In this document: in pieces, positions 17,039-25,550 of the stretch
How the letters are laid out: every line of letters starts with the position of its first letter
Position numbering within the stretch: position 1 is the stretch's first letter
Origin: Fictibacillus terranigra
GTDB taxonomy: Bacteria > Bacillota > Bacilli > Bacillales > Fictibacillaceae
Assembly (NCBI RefSeq): GCF_030412265.1
Contig: NZ_JAUHLN010000001.1
Coordinates: 310,001-374,000, forward strand
Length of the DNA: 64,000 nucleotides
Direction: 5' to 3'
The notes under the pieces: generated by a model
Databases searched by the model: none
The model's input: the letters and a program-made list of their open reading frames with translations, nothing else
What the model was told of the DNA's origin: nothing
Position numbers and translations under genes: made by a program

Positions 17039-17919
17039 TGAGAACCAGGCATAATAACAGGTTGGGCTGGCTTTTCGCCAGTCCTTACCTTTTATATGGG
17101 CTGATCTTTTTCCTGATCCCGCTCGGCTGGTCGTTCTATTTGTCGATCACTGACTGGAATTTGATCGCTCCCGTTTTTCACCATGTCGGCTTTGAAAACT
17201 TTATGAAAGCACTAAAAAGCCCTGGGGTCCATGCCGCATTCATCGTTACGTTCAAGTTCATGATCGTGTTCGTGCCGATGGTCATCGCCTCATCATTGGT
17301 CGTGGCGCTCGCCGTTCACGGCCTGCCGCGGTTCAAAGGCTTGTTCTTGATCGGTTTCTTCCTGCCGTACTTGGCCTCCGGTGTCGTATCGTCCTTCATC
17401 GTGAAAGGATTTCTTTCCTATAACAGCCCGGTGAACAAGTTTCTGCGCGGCACGTTCAGCCTTGACGTAAACTGGCTTGGCACTCCGTTTTCTGCACTAT
17501 TGGTCGTTTCGGTGATCATGGCCTGGAAGTTTACCGGCTACTACGCGCTCATCCTGACGTCAGGCTTTGAATCCATTAACAAGGAAATTTACGAAGCGGC
17601 CGACATCGACGGAGTCAACGGCTGGCAGCGTTTTTGGAAAATTACATTGCCGCTGCTTTACCCTGCGCTGTTTACAACCCTTATCCTTTCGATCGGCGTG
17701 ACCTTCGGAATTTTTACCGAGGTGTACCAGCTCACAGGGGGAGGGCCGAACTTCGCGACCAACACGTGGCAGATGGAGATCTACAAGCAGGCATTCCAGA
17801 ACCTGTCCGCCGGCTATGCATCGTCTGTAGCGCTCATCGCATCGGTTGTCACGTTCATCTCGATCTTCATCATTCGAAAATTTTTAGAAATGTGGGGGAA
17901 ACGAAATGGCTGGACCTAA
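17038..17919 (+). CDS. Sugar ABC transporter permease (MalF type)
   Basis: A 293-residue inner membrane protein with six predicted transmembrane segments, starting RLGWLFASPYLLYGLIFFLIPLGWSFYLS. The EAA loop that docks the ATPase is INKEIYEAADIDGVNGWQRF (about 180-199). It overlaps the binding-protein gene by 1 bp and the next permease by 14 bp, indicating a tightly coupled operon. Confidence 0.93.
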   Translation: MRTRHNNRLGWLFASPYLLYGLIFFLIPLGWSFYLSITDWNLIAPVFHHVGFENFMKALKSPGVHAAFIVTFKFMIVFVPMVIASSLVVALAVHGLPRFKGLFLIGFFLPYLASGVVSSFIVKGFLSYNSPVNKFLRGTFSLDVNWLGTPFSALLVVSVIMAWKFTGYYALILTSGFESINKEIYEAADIDGVNGWQRFWKITLPLLYPALFTTLILSIGVTFGIFTEVYQLTGGGPNFATNTWQMEIYKQAFQNLSAGYASSVALIASVVTFISIFIIRKFLEMWGKRNGWT

Positions 17920-18736
17920 GAAAGAGTCACTTACCATCCGCTATATCATGGCGTTTCTGCTCTTGTTTATCATGGTGTTTCCGTACCTCTACATGGTGCT
18001 GAACTCGTTCGCTGACTGGAACCAGGTGGACCGGAAGTTAATCCCGGACAGCTTTTCCCTTCGTTCCTATGAATGGCTGCTGAGCGGCGGGCAAGCGGCT
18101 GAACCGCGGCCGTGGATCCGTGCCTTTTTCAACAGCCTGATTGTTTCCACCGGCTCTACAGCGCTTATGATGGTGACCGGTATCGTCGTCGCCTACGCGC
18201 TCGCCAAGCTTCAGTTCCGCGGCCGAAATTTCCTGAACAACGCGGTCCTGTTTCAAATGTTTTTCCCTGCGATCATTCTGCTCGTGCCGACGTTCCTCAT
18301 CATCCAGCGTTTTGGACTTTATGATTCCTACTGGGCGATGATTCTGCCGAAAGCCTTGAGCCTGTGGGCCGTCTTCATGTACACGAACTTCTTCCGGGCC
18401 ATCCCCGACACGTTTATTGAAGCAGCAAAACTGGACGGCGCTTCCGACTGGCAGATCATCTTTCGGATCATGCTGCCGATGTCGAAATCGATCACGATCG
18501 TTGTCTTTCTCTTCCTGTTCATGGAACGGTGGACCGAGCTTCTCTGGGACATGCTGGTCGTCAAGAGCGATAACATGCTGACACTCAATGTACTGCTGTC
18601 TCAGATGTTCGGGCCGTACGGCGGCTATCCGGGACCGATGTATGCGGCATCCGTCATCCTGACCGTGCCGATCATCATCCTGTTCCTGTTCTTTGCCAAA
18701 AAGTTTAAAGAAGGCATGCAGTTCACTCTGAAATAA
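17906..18736 (+). CDS. Sugar ABC transporter permease (MalG type)
   Basis: A 276-residue partner permease with six hydrophobic segments and the EAA loop IPDTFIEAAKLDGASDWQIIFRIM (about 166-189). It begins inside the preceding permease gene and pairs with it to form the transport channel. Confidence 0.93.
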   Translation: MAGPKKESLTIRYIMAFLLLFIMVFPYLYMVLNSFADWNQVDRKLIPDSFSLRSYEWLLSGGQAAEPRPWIRAFFNSLIVSTGSTALMMVTGIVVAYALAKLQFRGRNFLNNAVLFQMFFPAIILLVPTFLIIQRFGLYDSYWAMILPKALSLWAVFMYTNFFRAIPDTFIEAAKLDGASDWQIIFRIMLPMSKSITIVVFLFLFMERWTELLWDMLVVKSDNMLTLNVLLSQMFGPYGGYPGPMYAASVILTVPIIILFLFFAKKFKEGMQFTLK

Positions 18737-18751
18737 AGGGGGATATCTCCA

Positions 18752-19693
18752 TTGAAACTCATTAAATCCGACATAAAAACGTGCAGCGAACTGCGCGCGG
18801 AATACGAGAAAAAAGAAAAGCCCGGCCTGCCTGAAAAAATACTGATTGAAGGTGTAGGCTGCCGAGATGTATATAACATTACCGCACCCTTTGATGATGA
18901 CGGCCAGCTGATCATCGCCGGGCGGGTAGAAGCCCGGGAAAGCGAGCAATCTGAGGTTCGTTTTTTCATAGAATCAGAAAACGTATGGGCTCCGAGAGAG
19001 GGAACACCAGTCTTCCAGCTGCAGGATCCGTTTGTTACCCGTATTTCAGGAGAAATCATTTTAGGCGGGGTTGAGACCTTTCCACATCCAACCATTGAAA
19101 GCGCTCTTGGCTGGAGAACCGTGTTTTATAAAGGAAGCACCATTCATACCCTTGAAGACTTCTTTAAAGGCCCGGATGGCATGAAGGATCTGCGCATTGC
19201 AGAGCTGCTCGACGGTTCGATCGCCATCTTCACACGTCCGCAAGGCGAGAAAGGCGGAAGAGGGAAAATTGGCTTCACGGTCGTTCCTTCGCTCAACGAC
19301 TTAACCCTGGAGGCCATCGAAAACGCACCACTTTTGGAAAATCAGTTTACGGATGAAGAGTGGGGAGGAGCGAACGAGCTTCATGTCCTTTCCAGTGGAT
19401 TGGTCGGTGTGCTTGGGCATATCGCGTGCTTTGATGAGTTAGGTGACCGGCATTATTATCCCATGTTCTTTGTCATGGATCCGAAAACAGGAGAGCATTC
19501 CGACATCGAACTGATCGCCGTACGAAACGATTTCCTGCCGGGTGCATCGAAACGGCCTGACCTCGTGGATGTGGTGTTTAGCGGTGGCTTGGTCCGAAAA
19601 GAAGATGGCACAGCTGATCTATACGCCGGCATCTCTGACGCAGAAGCCCATAAATTAACCATTCAAGATCCGTTCCTACCCTATGAGAGATAA
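18752..19693 (+). CDS. DUF1861 family protein (beta-propeller, glycosidase-like)
   Basis: A 313-residue protein recognisable as DUF1861 by LQDPFVTRISGEIILGGVE, GPDGMKDLRIAELLDGSIAIFTRPQG-KGGRGKIGFT, EEWGGANELHVL, and KRPDLVDVVFSGGLVRKEDGTADLYAGISDAEA. The family is thought to form a five-bladed propeller related to GH130-type enzymes, but activity is not established. TTG 18752 is the start, with AAAGGGGGAT upstream. Its position between the importer and a GH130 gene points to a step in handling the same sugar. Confidence 0.8.
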   Translation: MKLIKSDIKTCSELRAEYEKKEKPGLPEKILIEGVGCRDVYNITAPFDDDGQLIIAGRVEARESEQSEVRFFIESENVWAPREGTPVFQLQDPFVTRISGEIILGGVETFPHPTIESALGWRTVFYKGSTIHTLEDFFKGPDGMKDLRIAELLDGSIAIFTRPQGEKGGRGKIGFTVVPSLNDLTLEAIENAPLLENQFTDEEWGGANELHVLSSGLVGVLGHIACFDELGDRHYYPMFFVMDPKTGEHSDIELIAVRNDFLPGASKRPDLVDVVFSGGLVRKEDGTADLYAGISDAEAHKLTIQDPFLPYER

Positions 19694-19705
19694 GGAGACT
19701 GCAGC

Positions 19706-20764
19706 ATGAATGTATATCGATACGGACAGAACCCCCTAGTAACACCTAGTGATGTCAAACCACACCGTCCAAACTTTGAAGTGATCGGTGCCTTCAACGC
19801 GGGTATCGCCCGATACAAGGACGAGGTCATCATGCTGCTTCGCGTGGCTGAACGCCCGGTGAGCGAAGACCCTGAAATCGTCAAAGCACCTGTCTATAAC
19901 GTGGAAAAAAAGGAGCTCGAAATCCTGGATTTCCAGCTTTCCGACGAAAACTATGATTTTTCCGATCCGCGTGTCATTCGAAAGGCAGGCTCCGAGCAGT
20001 TTGTTTATCTGACATCTTTATCTTACTTGCGGATCGCCCGAAGCAAGGACGGCCGCAGCTTTACGATCGACCCGGATCCTTTCTACTATCCGTCCAACGA
20101 GCTCGAGACCTTTGGCATCGAGGATCCGCGAATTACACAGATTGAGGGGACGTATTATATCTACTTCAGTGCCTGTTCACCAGTCGGCGTGGGAGAGTCG
20201 ATGATTTCCACGAAAGACTTCCGGACGATCGAACATCATGGCATGATCTTCGCACCAGAAAACAAGGATGTTCTCATCTTCCCGGAAAAAGTGAACGGCA
20301 AATACTACGCCCTTCACCGCCCAGTACCTAAAAGCGCCGGTGCACCGGAGATCTGGATCGCTGAATCTCCGGACCTCCTGCATTGGGGCAACCATCAATA
20401 CTTGCTCGGACTGCGTGACGGCATGTGGGACAACGGCCGCATCGGCGGCGGTGCAGTCCCGATCAAAACGGAAAAAGGCTGGCTCGAACTGTACCACGGC
20501 GCTGCTAAAGACAACCGCTACTGCATGGGCGCTGTACTGCTCGATCTGAACGACCCATCAAAAGTAATCGCCCGTTCCGAGACCCCGATCCTTGAGCCGG
20601 AAGCCGACTACGAAGTGAACGGCTTCTTCGGCAACGTCGTGTTCTCGTGCGGGGCGCTAGTGGAGGGCGATACTGTGAAGATGTATTACGGGGTGTCCGA
20701 TACGTCCATGGCGTGTGCGGAGCTCAGTTTGAGTGAGATTTTGGATTCGTTAACTAAAGAGTAG
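19706..20764 (+). CDS. GH130 family beta-mannoside phosphorylase or mannosidase
   Basis: A 352-residue five-bladed propeller enzyme. GAFNAGIARYKDEVIMLLRVAER and FGIEDPRITQIEGTYYIYFSA are GH130 signatures; the Asp in GIEDPRI is the presumed proton donor. The family includes beta-1,4-mannooligosaccharide phosphorylases, which need phosphate, and beta-1,2-mannosidases, which hydrolyse. Which one this is depends on phosphate-binding residues that I cannot assign safely. Last gene of the operon, followed by a strong terminator. Confidence 0.88.
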   Translation: MNVYRYGQNPLVTPSDVKPHRPNFEVIGAFNAGIARYKDEVIMLLRVAERPVSEDPEIVKAPVYNVEKKELEILDFQLSDENYDFSDPRVIRKAGSEQFVYLTSLSYLRIARSKDGRSFTIDPDPFYYPSNELETFGIEDPRITQIEGTYYIYFSACSPVGVGESMISTKDFRTIEHHGMIFAPENKDVLIFPEKVNGKYYALHRPVPKSAGAPEIWIAESPDLLHWGNHQYLLGLRDGMWDNGRIGGGAVPIKTEKGWLELYHGAAKDNRYCMGAVLLDLNDPSKVIARSETPILEPEADYEVNGFFGNVVFSCGALVEGDTVKMYYGVSDTSMACAELSLSEILDSLTKE

Positions 20765-20775
20765 TAAAAAAAACA

Positions 20776-20800
20776 GCCTTGAACCAGGTTCAAGGCGTTG
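20776..20800 (+). terminator. Terminator of the mannoside operon
   Basis: GCCTTGAACC-AGGTTCAAGGC (20776-20796) is a near-perfect stem 12 bp after the GH130 stop. The T-run after it is interrupted. Confidence 0.7.
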
Positions 20801-20823
20801 TCTCTTTTCAATAACTTTAGACA

Positions 20824-20940
20824 TTACATTTTTTTACTTATTGTTCGTATTATAGTTGAATAGGCTATAACAATACTAAATTGAAACGCCCCCGTTAGCA
20901 ATCCTGCAGAGAGTTGATTATAGGCTTTGAAAAAAAGAGC
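20824..20940 (-). pseudogene. Possible remnant of a small membrane protein
   Basis: On the minus strand a frame ending at the TAA of 20824-20826 reads FKAYNQLSAGLLTGAFQFSI followed by VIAYSTIIRTISKKM, a plausible transmembrane helix with a basic tail. Upstream it meets a stop, but removing one T from a run of seven joins it to an ATG (MKTSSFF). There is no ribosome binding site and a terminator lies immediately upstream, so it looks like a fragment. Parent unknown. Confidence 0.25.
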
Positions 20941-20960
20941 TCGTCTTCATATTTTATAAA

Positions 20961-20995
20961 AAAAACAGAGGGGCATTTCGGGTTCCTCTGTTTTT
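20961..20995 (-). terminator. Terminator of the pai operon
   Basis: AAAAACAGAGG and CCTCTGTTTTT arms close a loop of 13 bases just after the paiB stop; T-run present on the minus strand. Confidence 0.8.
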
Positions 20996-21020
20996 CCTTA
21001 AGGAAAAATTAACACAATAC

Positions 21021-21644
21021 TTATTTGCCCTTTTTTAACTTCCTCTCCATCAATTGTGCCATTTGTTGAGAGTTCATATCCTTTTCTTCATAGAGTTTAT
21101 TAACGATGTTTTGATAGTCCTCTTCATTACGATTTTGACTTAGTTTATTGGCAGCTTGAATTTCTTGTACTTTAATCTTAAATCCGACAATACCTTTTAG
21201 TTGTTTTTCTAATAACTGAGGAGAAAGCTTATCCCATAACACTGGATTCTTACGGTGTTTTTCGTATTTTTGCAGCAACATTGTCAGATCCTCTTTTAAC
21301 TCTTCTTCGTGCAAAATGCTGGCTGTACCATAAACATGTACAGCTTGATAGTTCCATGTCGGGACATTTTCCTCTTCATACCAGGAAGAAGAGATATAAG
21401 CGTGTGGTCCTTGGAACATAACCAATACATCTTCACAGGTTTCGAATGTTCTCCATTGAGGGTTCCCATAAGCCATATGCCCCGTCATATAGTACGAATC
21501 TCCTTCTTTCATTAACTTCAATGGCAAATGAGTGGCAATCGGCTTCCCTTGTTCTGTTGTGACAATCGTGCCAAAAGAGTTTTTTTGGACAAAATCCCAT
21601 ATTTCATCAACATTTGTGACCTTAAAATATTTTGGGACATACAT
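21021..21644 (-). CDS. paiB: PaiB-like FMN-binding transcriptional regulator
   Basis: A 207-residue flavin-reductase-fold protein. MYVPKYFKVTNVDEIWDFVQKNSFGTIVT, THLPL, MTGHMAYGNPQWRTF and AYISSSWYEEENVPTWNYQAVHVYG are the conserved PaiB blocks. In B. subtilis paiAB multicopy affects sporulation and degradative enzyme synthesis. The gene lies 13 bp downstream of paiA in the same order as in B. subtilis. Confidence 0.9.
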   Translation of the reverse strand: MYVPKYFKVTNVDEIWDFVQKNSFGTIVTTEQGKPIATHLPLKLMKEGDSYYMTGHMAYGNPQWRTFETCEDVLVMFQGPHAYISSSWYEEENVPTWNYQAVHVYGTASILHEEELKEDLTMLLQKYEKHRKNPVLWDKLSPQLLEKQLKGIVGFKIKVQEIQAANKLSQNRNEEDYQNIVNKLYEEKDMNSQQMAQLMERKLKKGK

Positions 21645-21657
21645 AATAATCCGCCTT

Positions 21658-22185
<528 letters not shown>

Positions 22186-22210
22186 TTAAATATGTCGCTC
22201 CTATCTATCA

Positions 22211-22663
22211 TCAATAATTTCTCTTGTTTCCCTTTTTTACAAATTCCCAGTCTATCTCTATATTTTTTCTTACTCTTTGAAGAAGATTGAAAAGGGTTTC
22301 TGCTTCTCTTTCGGAAAATCCCTCTAATGCAACGATATTGGAATAATCATTTTCTCTTTTTATAAAAGGAAAAACATTTTTCCCTTTCTCTGTCGGAAAG
22401 AGTTTTTTAATTTTTTTGTTATGTTTATCTTCTTTCTTTTCAATAAAGCCATTGATTTCAAGTTTTTTTATAGCACGAGCTGCTGTTGTTCGATCTACTT
22501 TTATCATCTCAGCTAACTTTTCTTGAATGATTCCTGGGTTTTCACATATTCGCACAAGGTACAAATACTGCCCTTTTGTAAGGTCATATTCTTTAAATTC
22601 TATATTGCTTATAGAATCTAATGCCCTTGCTATCATGCCAATTTCACGAAGAATCTCCTTCAT
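22211..22663 (-). CDS. MarR family transcriptional regulator
   Basis: A 150-residue winged-helix regulator: GQYLYLVRICENPGIIQEKLAEMIKVDRTTAARAIKKLEINGFIEKKEDKHNKKIKKLFPTEKG shows the recognition helix and wing. It probably binds the two TTRTTG-N6-CAACAA sites just upstream and so controls itself, paiAB and the divergent YczE gene. Confidence 0.9.
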   Translation of the reverse strand: MKEILREIGMIARALDSISNIEFKEYDLTKGQYLYLVRICENPGIIQEKLAEMIKVDRTTAARAIKKLEINGFIEKKEDKHNKKIKKLFPTEKGKNVFPFIKRENDYSNIVALEGFSEREAETLFNLLQRVRKNIEIDWEFVKKGNKRNY

Positions 22664-22685
22664 AATTAACTCCTTAGTACATGTT

Positions 22686-22750
22686 TTATTGTAAGTGCAA
22701 CAAAAATGGTATATATTAAATTTATCCTAACTTTGTTGCATTTGCAACAA
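22686..22750. promoter_or_regulatory. Two palindromic operators between the MarR and YczE genes
   Basis: TTATTGTAAGTGCAACAA (22686-22703) and the perfect palindrome TTGTTGCATTTGCAACAA (22733-22750) share the pattern TTRTTG-N6-CAACAA, with starts 47 bp apart. They fill the divergent promoter region, the usual site of MarR self-regulation. Confidence 0.65.
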
Positions 22751-22777
22751 AAAATAATGATAAAGAGGTCGAGTAAA

Positions 22778-23422
22778 GTGAAATATGCTTTTTATGTAGT
22801 AGGTATTTTAACATTGACCCTCGGTATTTCTTTCACTATACAATCAGATCTTGGAACTTCACCTTTTGATGCACTTTTGGTAGGGCTGTCCATAAATGTG
22901 AGGCTTACTGTGGGAAGTTGGGAAATAATAATAGCTTTATTATTGATATGTTGTCATTCATTTTTAAAAAGACAAAGACCAGAAGTTTTGGGGTTGTTAA
23001 CAGCATTTATCACGGGTATTGGTATTGATATGTGGCTTTTGTTGTCGCACCATTTGATAACACCTGAACGATGGTACAGCAAAGTGGTTTGTTTTGGAAT
23101 CGGCTTAGTTGTGATTGGATTAGGAACTGCAACCTATTTACAGACGAATGTTGCACCGATTCCAGTTGACCGATTAACATTCATCATACAAGAATTATCC
23201 AGAACAATCTATTTTTTTCGAGAACATTCATTACCCTCGTATTCCTGATAATGGCAATGATTTTAAACGGACCAATTGGCGTTGGAACTTTATTAACGGT
23301 TTGTTCAGGGGGGGCTATTGCTAAATTACTTTATGCCATTTACTGAAGGAGTATTAGACCGGATATTAACACACTCCAGCACATCACCAAATTCTGATAA
23401 AGATAAAAACCATTCAATATAG
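22778..23422 (+). pseudogene. YczE-type membrane protein gene with two homopolymer frameshifts
   Basis: GTG 22778, with AGAGGTC upstream, starts MKYAFYVVGILTLTLGISFTIQSDLGTSPFDALLVGL, typical of YczE/YyaS/YitT-type integral membrane proteins. The frame breaks at a T-run near 23213-23220; homology continues in another frame (TFITLVFLIMAMILNGPIGVGTLLTVCSGG). It breaks again at a seven-G run near 23308, continuing as LLLNYFMPFTEGVLDRIL to a TAG at 23420-23422. Both breaks are in homopolymers, so sequencing error is as likely as a real lesion. Corrected length would be about 215 residues, normal for the family. Confidence 0.75.
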
Positions 23423-23581
23423 AAGCTTTTTATTTTGCTTGTTCAACTAAAGCTGCGGGTTGATTCAAGAACAGCCTTCCTAACAGAAGTGAAAGCTGTG
23501 TTTGATCCTGCAATAATATACTATATGGCATTTAAATTTAAGATGTACATTTATGAGGATATCTTGAAAGGAGTGTTCCTC

Positions 23582-24157
23582 ATGAATCTTACATCTTTTA
23601 TATTGTATTGTTTTATGGTTACTTTCACGCCAGGACCAACGAATATCGTCATATTATCCACAGTGCAAAATTATGGGACAAAAAAAGCGATGGAATATAC
23701 GTATGGAGCAACTATTGCTTTTGGTTTATTACTTGTTTTTTCTGCTATGCTGAATACCATACTTGTAACGATCATACCCAAAATTCTAATGGTTATGCAG
23801 ATCATCGGAAGCGTTTATATGCTGTATCTCGCTTATCAGGTTTACAAAATGGATACATCAGAACCCGCTGTAAACCAAACTGGTACGTTTATGTCAGGCT
23901 TCCTTATGCAGTTTTTAAATCCAAAGGTGGTATTGTTTACAATGACTGTAATTCCTGCCTATATCATGCCCCACAATGCCTCAATGCCTGTTTTTACAAT
24001 AAGTGTGATAGCTATAACGGTTATTGGGTTTTTAGCTTTTATAACATGGGCATTTTTTGGTGCCATCTTCAGGGGTTTTCTGCAGAGGCATAAAAAGATT
24101 GTTAATGTAATGATGGCCATGTTTCTTGTTTATGCTGCCATAATGATATGGATGTAG
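23582..24157 (+). CDS. LysE/RhtB family amino acid exporter
   Basis: A 191-residue membrane protein with about six helices; MVTFTPGPTNIVILSTVQNYG near the N-terminus is the family motif, and FLMQFLNPKVVLFTMTVIPAYI is the second conserved block. ATG 23582 has GAAAGGAGTG upstream, so the longer open frame from 23435 is not used. The AraC-type gene 26 bp downstream is probably its regulator. Confidence 0.88.
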   Translation: MNLTSFILYCFMVTFTPGPTNIVILSTVQNYGTKKAMEYTYGATIAFGLLLVFSAMLNTILVTIIPKILMVMQIIGSVYMLYLAYQVYKMDTSEPAVNQTGTFMSGFLMQFLNPKVVLFTMTVIPAYIMPHNASMPVFTISVIAITVIGFLAFITWAFFGAIFRGFLQRHKKIVNVMMAMFLVYAAIMIWM

Positions 24158-24183
24158 GTAAGCTAATTTAGAGGTGAATTTTA

Positions 24184-24975
24184 ATGGACAAATTTATCTA
24201 TAAAAAATCGGCAGGCATGACTGCGCTGTCAGCAAGTATGACTGAATTTACGTATAAAAAGCATTCTCACAAGGAGTATGCCATAGGTGTAACACTGCGT
24301 GGCATTCAACAGTATACCTTGGATGGCAGTTTACAATTATCCTATCAAAATGGTGTTATGCTTTTTAATCCAGAACAGGCACATGACGGAATGGCACACG
24401 ATGCGACAGGCCTTGATTACGTAATGCTATATATCGATCCGCAATTGCTTTTAGAGGTTATTGAGAAAAAGGATATCGTACGCTTTTCCAACCCTATTGT
24501 GTATGATCATGGCCTTGAACAAAGAGTATTGAATCTTTCGAATGCAATATTGAGCGGAAAAGATGAGGCTTTGTGCAGTGAATTGCTTTTATCCCTCACA
24601 GATCGCCTTGTCCAAACTAATTTTTCTACAGACTATAAGAAAGATAACACACTCATTCGAAAAGCAAAGGATATGCTTCATACCAACTTGGAAAATGTAC
24701 TTAAACTTGACGATATATGTAAAGAGCTGGATTTGTCAAAATTTAAGTTTATCAGATCATTTAAGGCCCATACCGGAATTTCACCATACCAATACTTTCT
24801 TAACTGCAAGCTGGAACGCGCAAAGCAGTTAATAGAAAAAAAACGGGATATTTATTCAGCAGTGGCTGAATGTGGCTTTGTTGATTTAACCCATTTAAAT
24901 AAACACTTTAAAAGCGTATATGGAACAACAGCATTTGAATATATGTCACATTTAAATGAAGATCATTGGATGTAA
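24184..24975 (+). CDS. AraC family transcriptional regulator
   Basis: A 263-residue regulator with an N-terminal cupin-like sensing domain (HSHKEYAIGVTLRGIQQYTLDG) and a C-terminal double HTH (about 165-262: LDDICKELDLSKFKFIRSFKAHTGISPYQYFLNCKLERAKQLI, then AVAECGFVDLTHLNKHFKSVYGTTAFEYM). It follows the LysE gene closely in the same direction and may sense the exported amino acid. Confidence 0.88.
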   Translation: MDKFIYKKSAGMTALSASMTEFTYKKHSHKEYAIGVTLRGIQQYTLDGSLQLSYQNGVMLFNPEQAHDGMAHDATGLDYVMLYIDPQLLLEVIEKKDIVRFSNPIVYDHGLEQRVLNLSNAILSGKDEALCSELLLSLTDRLVQTNFSTDYKKDNTLIRKAKDMLHTNLENVLKLDDICKELDLSKFKFIRSFKAHTGISPYQYFLNCKLERAKQLIEKKRDIYSAVAECGFVDLTHLNKHFKSVYGTTAFEYMSHLNEDHWM

Positions 24976-25037
24976 AGAATAAGGGGGGATAAAATGGTCT
25001 CTAAAAGCAGGCGATATTCTTTCATTTGACCGGACTT

Positions 25038-25343
25038 TCACAGCAGGGCGATAGGGTCGATAAGGGCATTCTCATCGCCATCTTTGGAAACGATCACTAG
25101 TTTGCCTTCTAATACGGCTGTAATGATTTGTTCTGTATCAACGTTAATCCGGTCACTAAGGTTTGTTAAAAGTGCTTTTAATGAAGTAGACGAATCAGCC
25201 ATTTGTTGAACATATGATTTCGACTTTGTTAAATCAACCAGCGTATTAAATCCAATAAGATAGATTGCTGTTTTATCAACTAGCTCTTCTTCGATGAAAA
25301 AATCGTCGTGATTTGGATTCAATTCTTTAACTATATTCTTCAT
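25038..25343 (-). CDS. Orphan N-terminal domain resembling GerA-type germinant receptor A subunits
   Basis: A 101-residue soluble protein from ATG 25343 (AAGGGGCAG upstream). The pattern HDDFFIEEELVDKTAIYLIGFNTLVDLTKS, later IITAVLEGKLVIVSKDGDENALI, parallels the first cytoplasmic domain of GerAA/GerKA proteins (a strand plus GLVDK, then ILNGNTVILIDG). The membrane domain is missing, so this is either a truncated relic or a stand-alone domain. Similarity is judged by eye and moderate. Confidence 0.4.
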   Translation of the reverse strand: MKNIVKELNPNHDDFFIEEELVDKTAIYLIGFNTLVDLTKSKSYVQQMADSSTSLKALLTNLSDRINVDTEQIITAVLEGKLVIVSKDGDENALIDPIALL

Positions 25344-25469
25344 TAATCTGCCCCTTAACAAATAGAAACTCTAAAAAATGATTTGCAGTATGAAGCGTTT
25401 TTATACGATGAAGGAATAACTGGTGCTGTATCCGGGTCTGATGCACCGTGCTCTCTGCGGCGACATGAA

Positions 25470-25509
25470 GAAAGCCGCCTACCGGATATAGAACCGGCAG
25501 GCGGCTTTC
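25470..25509 (-). terminator. Strong hairpin after the lectin-protease-MIR gene
   Basis: GAAAGCCGCCT (25470-25480) pairs with AGGCGGCTTTC (25499-25509), with a nested CCGG pair inside. It lies 41 bp beyond the stop at 25551 on the minus strand. The following T-run is imperfect. Confidence 0.65.
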
Positions 25510-25550
25510 GTTTTACGCATACGGTACTGACGACTGAATCTTGACCACTC

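Noticed and set aside
18038-18949. 303-residue minus-strand open frame
   Set aside because: Antisense to the MalG-type permease; typical low-complexity shadow of a membrane protein gene.
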